A stretch of 64,000 bases of DNA, from positions 2,604,001-2,668,000 of the forward strand of contig NZ_CP066129.1 in NCBI RefSeq assembly GCF_019242955.1, in the 5' to 3' direction. Of this stretch, positions 50,158 through 59,736 are shown piece after piece; the stretch's first letter is position 1; every line of letters starts with the position of its first letter. The translations under genes were made by a program, and so were the position numbers. This DNA is from Morganella morganii. Lineage in GTDB: Bacteria > Pseudomonadota > Gammaproteobacteria > Enterobacterales > Enterobacteriaceae. A model generated the notes under the pieces. It searched no databases and had not been told where the DNA came from. It saw nothing but the letters and a program-made list of their open reading frames with translations.

Positions 50158-51294
50158 ATGACTGCTTTCACTCAAAAACTGGCAACTGCGATACCTGCCA
50201 TACTGTTATGTGCATCATTAAGTGGAGTCACAAATATGAGTTATGCAGATACAACTAATCCGAACGCGCCTGTTTCGCTGGTCGAAAAATGGGATAAAAC
50301 ATTCCCAGAAAGCACGAAAGTGGATCACCGTAAAGTGACCTTTCAGAACCGTTACGGGATCACTTTAGTGGGGGATCTCTACATCCCTAAGGATCGTAGT
50401 GAGCGTAAGCTGGCGGCCATTGCCGTTAGTGGGCCTTTCGGCGCAGTGAAAGAGCAATCTAGCGGCCTGTATGCACAAACGCTGGCTGAACAGGGGTTTA
50501 TTACCCTGGCGTTTGACCCTTCGTATACGGGAGAAAGCGGTGGCTCTCCACGTAATGTCGCCTCTCCGGATATTAATACAGAGGATTTTAGCGCGGCAGT
50601 TGACTTCTTAGGTCTGCAAAAAGAGGTGGATCGCAATCGTATCGGGCTGCTCGGTATTTGCGGTTGGGGCGGCATGGCCTTAAACGACGCCGCAATGGAT
50701 ACCCGTGTGAAAGCGGTGGCGACCAGCGTGATGTATGACATGAGCCGTGCGATGGGGCATGGTGTGGGTGATGGTAAAGACCGCTATTCCACTAAAGATC
50801 GTCGCACCGTACTACAGCATCTGAACGCACAGCGTTGGAAGGATGCGGAAAATGGCACTTACGCACCCGGCGGCCATGACATTAATGTTGATGAGAAGGG
50901 TAACGTCAGTGCATCGGATCGTGTTTTGCCGGAAACGTTACCTGCCAATCCTCATGCTGTTTTGAAAGAGTTCTTTGATTATTATCGCATGCCGCGTGGT
51001 TTCCATGTGCGTTCGGTCAATTCAACCGGGGCCTGGAATGCGACGATGCCGCTGTCATTTATGAATATGCCGTTGCTGAGTTACGCCAATGAAGTCACTA
51101 TCCCTACACTTATTGTGACCGGCGAAAAGGCCCACTCACGCTATTTTGCTGAAGATGCCTTTAAGGCCATTGGCAGTAAAGAGAAAGAGCTGGTGATTGT
51201 TTCGGGGGCAAACCACGTTGATTTGTACGATAACGTTGCGGGCAAGATCCCGTTCGCTAAATTTGAGCAGTTTTTCAAAGCTAACTTAAGATAA
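50158..51294 (+). CDS. Exported alpha/beta hydrolase with cysteine nucleophile
   Basis: 378 residues from the ATG at 50158 (AAGGGG ahead). A signal peptide of about 30 residues ends SYA. The alpha/beta hydrolase core has GLLGICGWGGMAL, where Cys168 stands at the nucleophile place usually held by serine, as in dienelactone hydrolases, and ANHVDLYDN supplies the histidine. It may hydrolyse an ester or lactone in the periplasm. It is followed by the transporter gene on the same strand and is likely under the LysR regulator. Confidence 0.85.
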   Translation: MTAFTQKLATAIPAILLCASLSGVTNMSYADTTNPNAPVSLVEKWDKTFPESTKVDHRKVTFQNRYGITLVGDLYIPKDRSERKLAAIAVSGPFGAVKEQSSGLYAQTLAEQGFITLAFDPSYTGESGGSPRNVASPDINTEDFSAAVDFLGLQKEVDRNRIGLLGICGWGGMALNDAAMDTRVKAVATSVMYDMSRAMGHGVGDGKDRYSTKDRRTVLQHLNAQRWKDAENGTYAPGGHDINVDEKGNVSASDRVLPETLPANPHAVLKEFFDYYRMPRGFHVRSVNSTGAWNATMPLSFMNMPLLSYANEVTIPTLIVTGEKAHSRYFAEDAFKAIGSKEKELVIVSGANHVDLYDNVAGKIPFAKFEQFFKANLR

Positions 51295-51435
51295 CGACCT
51301 GAAACTGCCTGCTGATTGCAGGCGGTTTTAATCGTCAGCTCCCCATTCTCATCCGCATGTTCTCGTTATTCTCTGAATAGTGTTTGTCCCGGCTGCTGCT
51401 GAATCTCGTCACGTCCATATAAAGAGATGCTGATA

Positions 51436-52629
51436 ATGTCCATAATAAGTCTTAAAAGATCACCTAAGAAAACAGATGCGCACTGGAGTGGCGTGTTTGC
51501 CATGACGCTCTGCGTTTTTGTACTAATCGCTTCCGAATTTATGCCGGTCAGCCTACTGACGCCTATTGCCAGCGAGCTGCACATCACGGAAGGCCTGGCA
51601 GGCCAAGGAATTGCAATATCTGGCGCGCTGGCGGTACTGACCAGCCTGACTATCTCCCATATCGCCGGAGATTTGAATCGTAAATATCTTCTGCTGGGGC
51701 TAACCGTCCTGATGGCCATATCTGGATTGGTTATCGCCATGGCACCCAGCTATCCGGTTTATATGCTGGGGAGAGCCCTGATTGGCGTCGCCATCGGTGG
51801 ATTCTGGTCACTCTCAGCTGCAACCGCCATTCGGCTCGTGCCGCAGCATCAGGTTCCCCGTGCACTGGCGATTTTTAATGGCGGGAACGCGCTGGCTACC
51901 GTTGTGGCTGCGCCACTTGGTAGCTATCTGGGGACAACTGTCGGCTGGCGTGGGGCCTTTTTATGCATCGTCCCCCTGGCGATAGCCGCGTTTATCTGGC
52001 AATGGGTCAGCCTGCCCACTATGGAAAGCGATAAAAAACAAAAGCCACAGGGAACTCTGCTTCGTCTGTTCAGAGACGCCATTGTACTAACAGGACTGCT
52101 GGCCTGCGGTCTCTTCTTTATTGGGCAGTTTGCCTTATTTACCTATGTGCGCCCCTTTCTTGAGACCGTGACCAACGTAGGTCCTGCCGGGCTCTCTCTG
52201 ATTTTGCTCGCAATAGGCGCAGCAGGTTTTGTCGGCACATTAGCCGTATCGACATTCCTGAATGCCTGGTTGTATCAAATATTAATAATGATCCCTCTGC
52301 TTATGGCAACGGTAGCCGGTACATTATTGCTGTTCGGACACAGCATCTGGGCGGTTACCGTTTTACTAAGCCTGTGGGGGTTACTGGCCACGGCTGCACC
52401 AACGGGATGGTGGACATGGATTGCACGGGCGCTGCCCGAAGATGCTGAGGCGGGTGGTGGTCTCATGGTTGCGGTGATCCAGCTTTCGATTGCACTTGGT
52501 TCAACGGCAGGAGGAGTGGTATTCGACAGTCTGGGATGGCAAAGTGCTTTCGGCCTGAGTGGGTTATTACTGCTGGGGGCGGCAGCGATTACTTACGTCA
52601 CATATCTTCAAAACAGTAAAGCGCACTAG
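51436..52629 (+). CDS. MFS efflux transporter, NepI-like
   Basis: About 397 residues with 12 predicted membrane helices. FMPVSLLTPIASELHITEGL and AGQGIAISGALAV match NepI, a DHA1-type exporter of purine ribonucleosides; LGRALIGVAIGGFWSLSAAT is the family's motif near helix 5. ATG 51436 is preferred over 51427 because the AGAG site is better spaced. The substrate is not known; it may be the product of the hydrolase or a drug. A gap of about 140 bases and a hairpin lie before it. Confidence 0.87.
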   Translation: MSIISLKRSPKKTDAHWSGVFAMTLCVFVLIASEFMPVSLLTPIASELHITEGLAGQGIAISGALAVLTSLTISHIAGDLNRKYLLLGLTVLMAISGLVIAMAPSYPVYMLGRALIGVAIGGFWSLSAATAIRLVPQHQVPRALAIFNGGNALATVVAAPLGSYLGTTVGWRGAFLCIVPLAIAAFIWQWVSLPTMESDKKQKPQGTLLRLFRDAIVLTGLLACGLFFIGQFALFTYVRPFLETVTNVGPAGLSLILLAIGAAGFVGTLAVSTFLNAWLYQILIMIPLLMATVAGTLLLFGHSIWAVTVLLSLWGLLATAAPTGWWTWIARALPEDAEAGGGLMVAVIQLSIALGSTAGGVVFDSLGWQSAFGLSGLLLLGAAAITYVTYLQNSKAH

Positions 52630-52827
52630 CACAATCCATTTATTCCAGGTGTGATCTTAATTGTGGCATATGGCAGAGAGCCGAAAGTTTGCTATTCGCT
52701 CAAAGCAGCCATACTTGCTTAAAACCCCTACTCACCTGAATCTTAAACACATCACAAACCGTACAAATTTCATACCGTTTTGCTAAATCATTTTGCAAAC
52801 TTTTTGATAACCGTTTCAGACTGAACA
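52630..52827. other. Intergenic stretch before the icd scar
   Basis: No gene, RNA or repeat is seen; it is the original sequence downstream of icd, preserved left of the prophage attachment site. Confidence 0.5.
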
Positions 52828-52860
52828 GTAAAAAACGGGAACTAATAAGTTCCCGTTAAT
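52828..52860 (-). terminator. Native icd terminator
   Basis: AACGGGAAC and GTTCCCGTT pair around TTATTA on the minus strand and are followed by TTTTTA. It lies 20 bases after the displaced icd stop codon. Confidence 0.85.
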
Positions 52861-52879
52861 TATTTCACTGTAAACTTAA

Positions 52880-53044
52880 TTACATGTGTTTGATGATTGC
52901 GTCACCAAACTCTGAGCATTTCAGCAACTTAGCGCCTTCCATCAGACGTTCGAAATCGTAAGTGACGGTCTTGGCAGCGATTGCCCCTTCCATTCCTTTA
53001 ACGATTAAGTCAGCAGCCTCAAACCAGCCCATGTGGCGCAGCAG
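52880..53044 (-). pseudogene. icd: Displaced icd 3' end, attachment scar of prophage 2
   Basis: The minus frame reads [20 protein letters not shown], then [20 protein letters not shown] and [14 protein letters not shown]-stop. It matches the last 54 residues of isocitrate dehydrogenase and has no start codon. Homology stops abruptly at 53,044, 165 bp from the stop. Phage 21 and e14 integrate into icd at just this distance and bring a replacement 3' end, leaving the original end on the far side (icdC in E. coli). The functional icd should lie beyond the right edge. Confidence 0.93.
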
Positions 53045-53245
53045 TAGATACTAAGAATCAATATAACTACATAATTCTATTATTAAAAGCCATTAATAAT
53101 CACACCCTTTCTGGTATTTGAATGTTGTGGCTAACCTATTGTTTTTACAATATTCAGCAGATAGTTTTGGGGAATGTATTTTCAATCATTGGCTCGTAAA
53201 AAAACTTATTCCATCTCAACGCACTTCATTGCCTAACTGGACATA

Positions 53246-54508
53246 TTAACTTTTCACCACCGGCAACTGACTGAAATTTGTCGTGTATGCCGGTGACAAC
53301 ATTTCGCGCTTCATCCTGTACCCACTGTCGCTGCCTTTACCGGCAAACCACACACGACCCAGCCCGCTGTTATTTATCGTGTCGATGGTCTTCATCAGCT
53401 CGTCGCTGTTTTTGAATGGCTGCCGGGTGGCGAACATATCGAACTGAGTGACGGCTGAATCCGTGAAATCTGACAGGATGATGCCTACTTTATAATACCG
53501 GTACCCGTCACACCAGATACTATCCAGTGCTCTCATGGCGGCATTAATGATGTCCCGCGTGTCACAGCTGGGATACTCGAGTGAAATGTTTGCACTGTTC
53601 GCATAGTCCGGTCCGTTAGCGTGTCTGCTGGTCTGCACAAACAGCCCGATCATCCGGCAGCGTTGTTTTTCTTCCCGGAGTTTTTCGGCTGACCGCTCGG
53701 CATATTCACACACGGCCTTTCTCATGGTTACAATGTCTGTCACTTTGGTACCGAATGACCGAGAGCAGAGGATCTGCTGTTTCACCTTTCTGACTTCTTC
53801 CAGCTCAATACAGGGTTCCCCGTTCAGCTCCCGCAGCGTGCGCTCTGTGATAACACCAAAGGTTTTACGGATAGTCGCCGGTGCGGCGTTCGCCAAATCT
53901 AATGCCGTACTGATACCCATTGTATTCATCCTGGCAGATATGCGCCTGCCGATACCCCATACCTCACTGACCGGTATCAAAGCCAGCAATTTACGCTGGC
54001 GCAGCGGATCAGAAAGGTCGACTACCCCGCCGGTTTTTTTCCATGTTTTTGCTGCGTGGTTGGCGAGTTTTGCGAGTGTCTTTGTCGGTGCAATACCAAC
54101 ACCGACCGGAAGGTGTGTTTTCTGCAGAATGGCCGCCTGTATCTCACGGCCGTAATCCTCCAGGCTGAATGTCCTGGTCATGCCGGTAAAATCAAGAAAG
54201 GCTTCATCGATAGAATAGATTTCTGTGGCGGGCGCGAAGGATGAGAGCAATGTCATCACACGGCTGCTCATATCACCGTACAACGCATAATTTGAACTGA
54301 ATACTGCCACATTATTTTTGTGACAAAAGGCGCGGCATTCATAATACAGTGCCCCCATTTTGATACCGAGGGCTTTCGCCTCTGCTGATCGGGCAATCAC
54401 GCAGCCATCGTTATTACTCAGAACGATAACCGGCTTGCCTGTCAGGTCTGGCCGGAATACTCTTTCACAGCTGGCGTAAAAGCTGTTTACATCCACCAGC
54501 GCAAACAT
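53246..54508 (-). CDS. umuC: Y-family DNA polymerase UmuC
   Basis: 420 residues. [20 protein letters not shown] holds the first metal-binding aspartate, and SIDEAFLDF the catalytic D-E pair of polymerase [16 protein letters not shown] is a helix-hairpin-helix. Near the C-terminus VTQFDMF is a clamp-binding motif. With UmuD' it copies past DNA lesions and is mutagenic. Its ATG shares one base with the umuD stop. It is the last gene before the icd scar. Confidence 0.95.
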   Translation of the reverse strand: MFALVDVNSFYASCERVFRPDLTGKPVIVLSNNDGCVIARSAEAKALGIKMGALYYECRAFCHKNNVAVFSSNYALYGDMSSRVMTLLSSFAPATEIYSIDEAFLDFTGMTRTFSLEDYGREIQAAILQKTHLPVGVGIAPTKTLAKLANHAAKTWKKTGGVVDLSDPLRQRKLLALIPVSEVWGIGRRISARMNTMGISTALDLANAAPATIRKTFGVITERTLRELNGEPCIELEEVRKVKQQILCSRSFGTKVTDIVTMRKAVCEYAERSAEKLREEKQRCRMIGLFVQTSRHANGPDYANSANISLEYPSCDTRDIINAAMRALDSIWCDGYRYYKVGIILSDFTDSAVTQFDMFATRQPFKNSDELMKTIDTINNSGLGRVWFAGKGSDSGYRMKREMLSPAYTTNFSQLPVVKS

Positions 54509-54924
54509 TACCGCGCCCGGTGGATGATGTAGGTGACCACACCGAAGATCTGCAAATCCTGCTCACTGCTGATTGCGATAGGCTGATAATCGGGATTCAT
54601 CGGGATCAGCATGGGTACCGGAGACAGCTGCAATTTTTTGACAGTAAACTCACCTTCAAAACTAGCAATTACTATATCGCCTTCAGCGGCGGTTACCGCG
54701 CTGTCCACGATAACCACATCGCCATCAAAGATATTTGCATCTATCATCGAACTACCTTCAACCCTGAGCAGGTAAGTACTTTCCGGATGTCGGATCAGTT
54801 CACTGTTCAGGTTTATGCGATCCTCGATATAGTCCGCCGCCGGTGACGGGAACCCAGCGGCGACATGTTCCAGGAACAGAGGCAATGTCAGAATTGTATC
54901 ATCGTTGATCTTGACAAGTTTCAT
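54508..54924 (-). CDS. umuD: UmuD, SOS mutagenesis protein
   Basis: 138 residues from the ATG at 54924. Its self-cleavage site is Ala23-Gly24 ([18 protein letters not shown]), where E. coli has Cys-Gly. Ser59 (GSSMID) and Lys96 (FTVKKLQL) are the catalytic pair of the S24 fold. RecA-driven cleavage gives UmuD', the active partner of UmuC. A perfect LexA box lies 17 bases upstream. Confidence 0.95.
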   Translation of the reverse strand: MKLVKINDDTILTLPLFLEHVAAGFPSPAADYIEDRINLNSELIRHPESTYLLRVEGSSMIDANIFDGDVVIVDSAVTAAEGDIVIASFEGEFTVKKLQLSPVPMLIPMNPDYQPIAISSEQDLQIFGVVTYIIHRAR

Positions 54925-54940
54925 ACTCAAAGCCGATTAA

Positions 54941-54956
54941 CTGTACGTATATACAG
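54941..54956 (-). promoter_or_regulatory. LexA (SOS) box of umuDC
   Basis: CTGTACGTATATACAG matches the LexA consensus CTGT-N8-ACAG with the favoured alternating AT core. Confidence 0.92.
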
Positions 54957-55132
54957 TTAATGATAGAGAAGTTTGGCTATCTCATCAATCTGATTTTTAC
55001 TAATCTTATGCGTCACATGCATTACTCGTAGAAATCAAATCCGGCAGTCCGTTATGAGCGAAGAACTGACATAACTACTTATGATTATGTTATCGTGTAC
55101 AATTAATACTCTACAAGCAAAATAGTGTCATT

Positions 55133-55184
55133 GACTTTGGGTGGCCGCCCAAAGTCACCTATAACCCCGATCCCAATGGGGATT
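55133..55184. repeat. Two hairpins in the leader between umuD and the AbiE-like pair
   Basis: GACTTTGGG/CCCAAAGTC (55,133-55,156, loop of six) and ATCCC/GGGAT (55,170-55,183). No T-run follows the first; the second is followed by TTTCTCC. They may insulate the SOS genes from the next unit. The rest of 54,957-55,321 is AT-rich and not coding. Confidence 0.6.
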
Positions 55185-55210
55185 TCTCCATAAACTGGGC
55201 AAGAAAAATT

Positions 55211-55341
55211 AAGTAACGCATTAATTAGCATTCGATCGCTCGACAATGAATATAAGATTTATTTTTAAAAAATAACCAATAAAAACATAAGATTAAATAA
55301 AACCTCCTAGTCCTTTGATTTAGTAACGCATATGCGTTACT
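55211..55341 (+). promoter_or_regulatory. Putative autoregulatory operators of the AbiE-like pair
   Basis: AGTAACGCATATGCGTTACT (55,322-55,341) is a perfect 20-bp palindrome 30 bases before the first start codon. A further half, AAGTAACGCAT, is found at 55,211-55,221. Type IV antitoxins of the AbiEi kind bind inverted repeats at their own promoter, so this is the likely target. Confidence 0.7.
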
Positions 55342-55370
55342 CTTAGTGAAGGCATTACTGAGGCGATGAG

Positions 55371-56420
55371 ATGAAGAATTTGTTAGCTGATGCACTTAAA
55401 TATATTGAGTCATCATTTCTGATCAATACGAAAATTTTACAGGGAATGGATGAACATCTTCCATTTCAACTAAGAAAAAGCGCTACTTTGAGCATCGTAA
55501 GTATCGATGACAGAGAGTTTATGGCTTTGACAACAGAAGATCCCGAGCTACTGGTGTCTAATAATTTTGTACATCTCAGAAGGCTAGAGGCAAAGTCAGA
55601 TTTATCATTAATTATAGTGACATCAGAACTAACTTTTGAGTTAAAAAACATATCTAAACAACTAAAAAATGGGTTAATCATTCCTGGACGTTATGTTTCA
55701 ATGCCGTCTCTGATGCTTCAGAGTGAAACGAAAGACGCTATTCCCGAGCGCTGGGTCGATACCGAAAGCAGCTATGGTATTATTCCTTCATACCTGTTGA
55801 CCTACTATCTTTCAGGTTATTTTGATGATGGTTTTAACAGCTTTGATATTTTAGAGCTGCTTGAAGTATCAAAAATGGCTTTTTCTCGAGCTGTTAAAGA
55901 GCTTTTATCTCATAAATTAATATCTGAAACTTCATATGGACGCAGTTCGCATTTTCAGTTTATAGAATCGCGGAAAAAAGTTTGGAACCATTATCGGCAC
56001 AGAATTTCTCCTCTCTCTACGGGATTTGTCCCTGTCAGACATGAAACACTTAACGCTGAAAAAGTTTTTCTTTCAGGAGAATCTGCTCTATCACGGTATA
56101 CTCTTCTAGGCTCACCATCCAGACCTTTTTTGGGAAGGTGTTTGACGGACAAAGACAGATATATGAGACCTATAACACCGGCGACTATGAAAGGCGACTA
56201 TTTTTTTAAAATACTTAACGTGTTAAATGATGCTGAGTATTACCATACTCATATTGAAGGCTTTGTAATGCTTCAAATTTTCCCTTACCAGCCAGCCATT
56301 CAAAATGATGCGTTGAATAAAGTTTTTCTTCTTTTTTCGAGGTTAAACACAGCCGATTTGAGGGTGAAATCATCATATGTTGAACTTGAAGAGCAAGTGT
56401 ACTCTAATCTTAAAGATTAA
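55371..56420 (+). CDS. AbiEi-like antitoxin/regulator (winged helix)
   Basis: 349 residues, GAGG seven bases before the ATG. An N-terminal domain of unknown kind (1-130) is followed by a winged helix (about 150-197: FDILELLEVSKMAFSRAVKE, then LLSHKLISE) and a C-terminal part with AEKVFLSGESALSRYTLLGS, similar in style to AbiEi proteins. It is larger than lactococcal AbiEi. Genetic coupling to the nucleotidyltransferase 17 bases downstream and the palindrome upstream support the antitoxin and autorepressor role. The pair is AT-rich compared with the flanking phage genes, a sign of transfer. Confidence 0.7.
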   Translation: MKNLLADALKYIESSFLINTKILQGMDEHLPFQLRKSATLSIVSIDDREFMALTTEDPELLVSNNFVHLRRLEAKSDLSLIIVTSELTFELKNISKQLKNGLIIPGRYVSMPSLMLQSETKDAIPERWVDTESSYGIIPSYLLTYYLSGYFDDGFNSFDILELLEVSKMAFSRAVKELLSHKLISETSYGRSSHFQFIESRKKVWNHYRHRISPLSTGFVPVRHETLNAEKVFLSGESALSRYTLLGSPSRPFLGRCLTDKDRYMRPITPATMKGDYFFKILNVLNDAEYYHTHIEGFVMLQIFPYQPAIQNDALNKVFLLFSRLNTADLRVKSSYVELEEQVYSNLKD

Positions 56421-56437
56421 TAAAAAAGGAATTCAGT

Positions 56438-57211
56438 ATGGAAGGTGAAAATTTTTTAACCGAGTATATGCAGCAATACGCTGATGATTATATTCTTATC
56501 GGTGGTAATGCATGTGTATTAAACTTTGAAAATATTGGTGCCAGCTTCAGAGCAACCGTTGATCTCGATATAGTTCTTATAACTGAAAGTACAAATGACG
56601 AATTTTACGGTCATTTATGGGATTATATCTCAGAACATGGTTATGAGGGAAAAGTATACAGAGGGAGTAATACAGGAGGTTCTGCCTATCGTTTCATCCA
56701 ACCTGAAGACAGTCGTGTATCAAACGTGCCTGCTCAAATAGAACTTTTCTCTAGGAAGCCGGATTACTTCGATACTGCTCTTGCCAAAAGACCTCATATC
56801 ACCCCGATCAAAACAGGCCAAGGTATATCAAATTTTTCTGCTATTTTACTTGATGACGAGGTGTATGAATTTATAAAATCATCAAGAATTTCATTGAAAG
56901 GCATTTCAACAGTAAACCTTGAATGCCTTTTCGGACTTAAGTCAGTTGCATGGCACAGCAATCAAGCCCTATTTGATGATAATAAAATTAAAGACAAGAA
57001 TACAATATTTAAACATCCACAAGACATGATTAGTATTGTAAATGTGATTCCAGAACCTAAAACCACCTTATTTCCAACTCAGATATTTGGCAGTTTGCTG
57101 CATTCGAAAGACTGCCTCTCAAATCCGGATGTTCGTGCAGAGTTACAAGCAGCACCGTCCAGTATCGATATTACGATTGACTATATAGATGCTTTCGCCC
57201 AAAAAAAGTAA
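56438..57211 (+). CDS. AbiEii-like nucleotidyltransferase
   Basis: 257 residues with the DNA polymerase beta-type nucleotidyltransferase core: GG at 22-23 (LIGGNACVLNFENIGASFRA) and the metal-binding D42-x-D44 (VDLDIVLI). Further on, NVPAQIELFSRKPDYF may supply the third acidic residue. AbiEii/MenT-type toxins transfer nucleotides, for example to tRNA 3' ends, and stop growth, often to abort phage infection. AAAAAGGAATTC gives the ribosome site. It ends 97 bases before the converging tail fibre gene. The role as toxin is from family and context. Confidence 0.75.
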   Translation: MEGENFLTEYMQQYADDYILIGGNACVLNFENIGASFRATVDLDIVLITESTNDEFYGHLWDYISEHGYEGKVYRGSNTGGSAYRFIQPEDSRVSNVPAQIELFSRKPDYFDTALAKRPHITPIKTGQGISNFSAILLDDEVYEFIKSSRISLKGISTVNLECLFGLKSVAWHSNQALFDDNKIKDKNTIFKHPQDMISIVNVIPEPKTTLFPTQIFGSLLHSKDCLSNPDVRAELQAAPSSIDITIDYIDAFAQKK

Positions 57212-57307
57212 GTCTCACCTGATCCGCATAAATTACAACAGGCCGTTACTGGTACAGAACAGCCTGTCCGGATTGCCGCACTATACATCCACCAGCGCGG
57301 CTTCGTC

Positions 57308-58999
57308 TTATTCCTCTGAGTCTACGCCCTGCTCTGCTGCTTCCTGCGCTTCACGCTCGGCCAGTTCACGCTGCTTCACATTCCACACAGAGCCCTGCGG
57401 CATTTCCACTCGAACATCGAGACGGGTTGATTCCGGGAGATCACACGGTTCGCCGTCCTGATAGAAAATGCGTTCACCTTCCGGGGTGACTTCTTTCAGT
57501 CGCCAGTTCTGGAAACGTTTCGGTAAATGCGCGTGCTGACGGTGACAGGTTTCGATGATGATACTGCCGTCTTCCAGAACGCGATCAGCAACGTAAACCA
57601 GCTCAAGGCTGTTATTGTCTTTCGGTACCGAGATACCACCGTTTACGCCCCATGCACCATCTGAGTTATAACCGAGAATGCCGGTAATGTGATATTGGCC
57701 GGTGCCGGTACGGCGGACTTCTGCACCAGCGGATTCATCGTTGGTGTCGTAATTACCATCCGGAAATATTTGGATGATAGGGGATGACCTTTTAAGATAG
57801 CCACTGCCATCAAATGCAGTATTGCCACCAATGACAGCCATTTTTCCAGACCCGACATCCTGTAATTGAATATTGCTCCATGACCCATTGCTATATGCTG
57901 CTATCAGGCATTGTCCGTTAGACCCACCCTCCGGGCTATTATACGCCCATAAACCTACCTTTTCGCTTATTATCCGGAGAACTTGCTTCAAAGTTGGTAT
58001 TTGTGCCTGTTTGACTAATAGATTTAACTGAACCATAAAACTGAGCATCTCTGGTAATTGAAAACTCTACGGGTATCCACCAACAATGTAATTATATAAT
58101 CCCAAACGCCCATCATCACGCGCAATAAAACCAGCTCCCATACCCGGTGAGGTGAATCTATTCGATGAATCGCTATTTACAGATGCAAATTTATTAACCC
58201 ATTGTCTTGATGCAACAGTTCCTCCATTTCCCTCTCTTGCAAATGTCCAGGAATTAACATTTTTACCTGCTGAATCCTGCTCTACTAACGTGATAGAGGA
58301 ACTACCATCAATTCCCTCTTTATATGGACTCGTCTGTAATAAAACACCTGTATTATCCAATCTCCACATTTTGAAGGATGTGTAATGCCCTAATGATTTT
58401 AAGTCCAGTTTCCCCATTACAGTTACTGCATCATTTTTATCTATCTGTAAAACATTATAATTTTTTCCATCTTGCTTCGCATACAGATTATCATTATGCG
58501 CACCCCACCACATTGTATTATCGGGATTCATTATCCCGGAGGCTTTTGCCGTTTTGTCACCCACGCCAAACAACACAGTTTTGACCCATTCCTGTGAAGC
58601 CAGCCCTTTTACATCCTCCAGCGTCACCTTCTGTCCGTTCGGCAGCTCAATTTCCACCTGGCCGGTGTCTGTCATCCACTGCTGCATTGCCCGGAGAAAA
58701 TACACAATATAGCCCTGATTGGCTGACATGGTGCGGGCTGCATCTGAAATGGTATCCGGTACCGTGGTGGCGATGGAGTATTTCGCGCCGCTGAGCGTCA
58801 CCGGAGCATTGAATGACAACACCAGTTCGGTATCACTGTTTACCGCGCGGATCATCATGCTGAATGGTGCGGTGCCGTTCTCGATACTGATGAGTTGGCC
58901 AGGTGCCACACCGTGAATGTTCTTTTTCCACTGCGTACCGGTGCCGGTCACAATCGGTGAACCGGTTTTAATGGCTATAGTACCGTCTGTGTAAATCAT
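57308..58999 (-). pseudogene. Tail fibre gene of prophage 2, broken by two compensating frameshifts
   Basis: Homologous to the fibre of prophage 1 over its full length. Against that copy it lacks one base near 58,070 (CTACGGGTATCC against CTACGGAGTATCC) and has an extra T near 57,961 (CCTTTTCGC against CCTTTCGC). The first shift runs into a stop at 58,067; the second returns to the right frame. As written it makes a 310-residue N-terminal part, and the rest could only start internally. All other bases in the surrounding 928-bp block equal prophage 1. Confidence 0.88.
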
Positions 59000-59022
59000 G
59001 GGGTTTCCTTAAATTTCAGACG

Positions 59023-59046
59023 AAAAAAAACCGCCGGAGCGGTTAT
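59023..59046 (-). terminator. Late-operon terminator (prophage 2)
   Basis: AACCGCTCCGGCGGTT followed by eight T residues on the minus strand, the counterpart of 14,991-15,012. Confidence 0.7.
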
Positions 59047-59052
59047 TTGAGA

Positions 59053-59736
59053 TTATTCGTAAATTGCACTGTCTATGTACGGAATATCACCGGTATACCC
59101 CCATGCGCCTGAGCCACCACCCCGGCCTACGATCTGCCATAATTGTTCTGTTCTGCCGTTCATAGCAGAAGCAGTCATGTGAAATTTCACCAAAAAATCA
59201 CGGTCGATTGAAGGTACGTACAGTGAGGCATGACCCAGTGAGCGCATCATTACCGCACAGGTCGCTGTTTTTAACGTGTGTGGGCTGCCGGGGTCTGGCG
59301 GGATATATCCGGCTATTTGCAGAGGTTTTTGCCAGCCACACCAGCTGACTTTCCCGTTTTCATCATAAAATCGCGCGCCCCATTTCTGAGATCCGTATTT
59401 ACGCTCTACCCACCATCCGGGCATAAAGACATAGACAACAGATTTATTACCGGATGCTGTGATCACATGATTAGGAGCATTATTCTGATTATAGTAATTC
59501 CCGACAGATAATTCACCGAGCGGAATATTACTGACTTGCGGATCACGGTGTATATAGGAGCTGATAACAAAAAATAACGGCTGCGGATCTGCACTTACCG
59601 ATATTCCTGTATCTGTTTTTGTTTCTCCGGACGCCCCCGAACCGACATTATATTTTGCATAGAAAACATAACATTCACCATTCGGGGTAAACATAGTTTT
59701 GCCGGTTTCATCGCGTACCGAAAAACCGAATGTCAT
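59053..59736 (-). CDS. Tail-associated protein of prophage 2
   Basis: The ATG at 59736 overlaps the stop of the next gene upstream (ATGA), giving 227 residues that begin MTFGFSVRDETGKTMFTPNG. The end is glycine-rich (GRGGGSGAWGYTGDIPYIDS), as in the 15,023-15,697 protein, but the body is unrelated by eye. It is probably a variable tail-tip or adhesion protein. Confidence 0.72.
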   Translation of the reverse strand: MTFGFSVRDETGKTMFTPNGECYVFYAKYNVGSGASGETKTDTGISVSADPQPLFFVISSYIHRDPQVSNIPLGELSVGNYYNQNNAPNHVITASGNKSVVYVFMPGWWVERKYGSQKWGARFYDENGKVSWCGWQKPLQIAGYIPPDPGSPHTLKTATCAVMMRSLGHASLYVPSIDRDFLVKFHMTASAMNGRTEQLWQIVGRGGGSGAWGYTGDIPYIDSAIYE

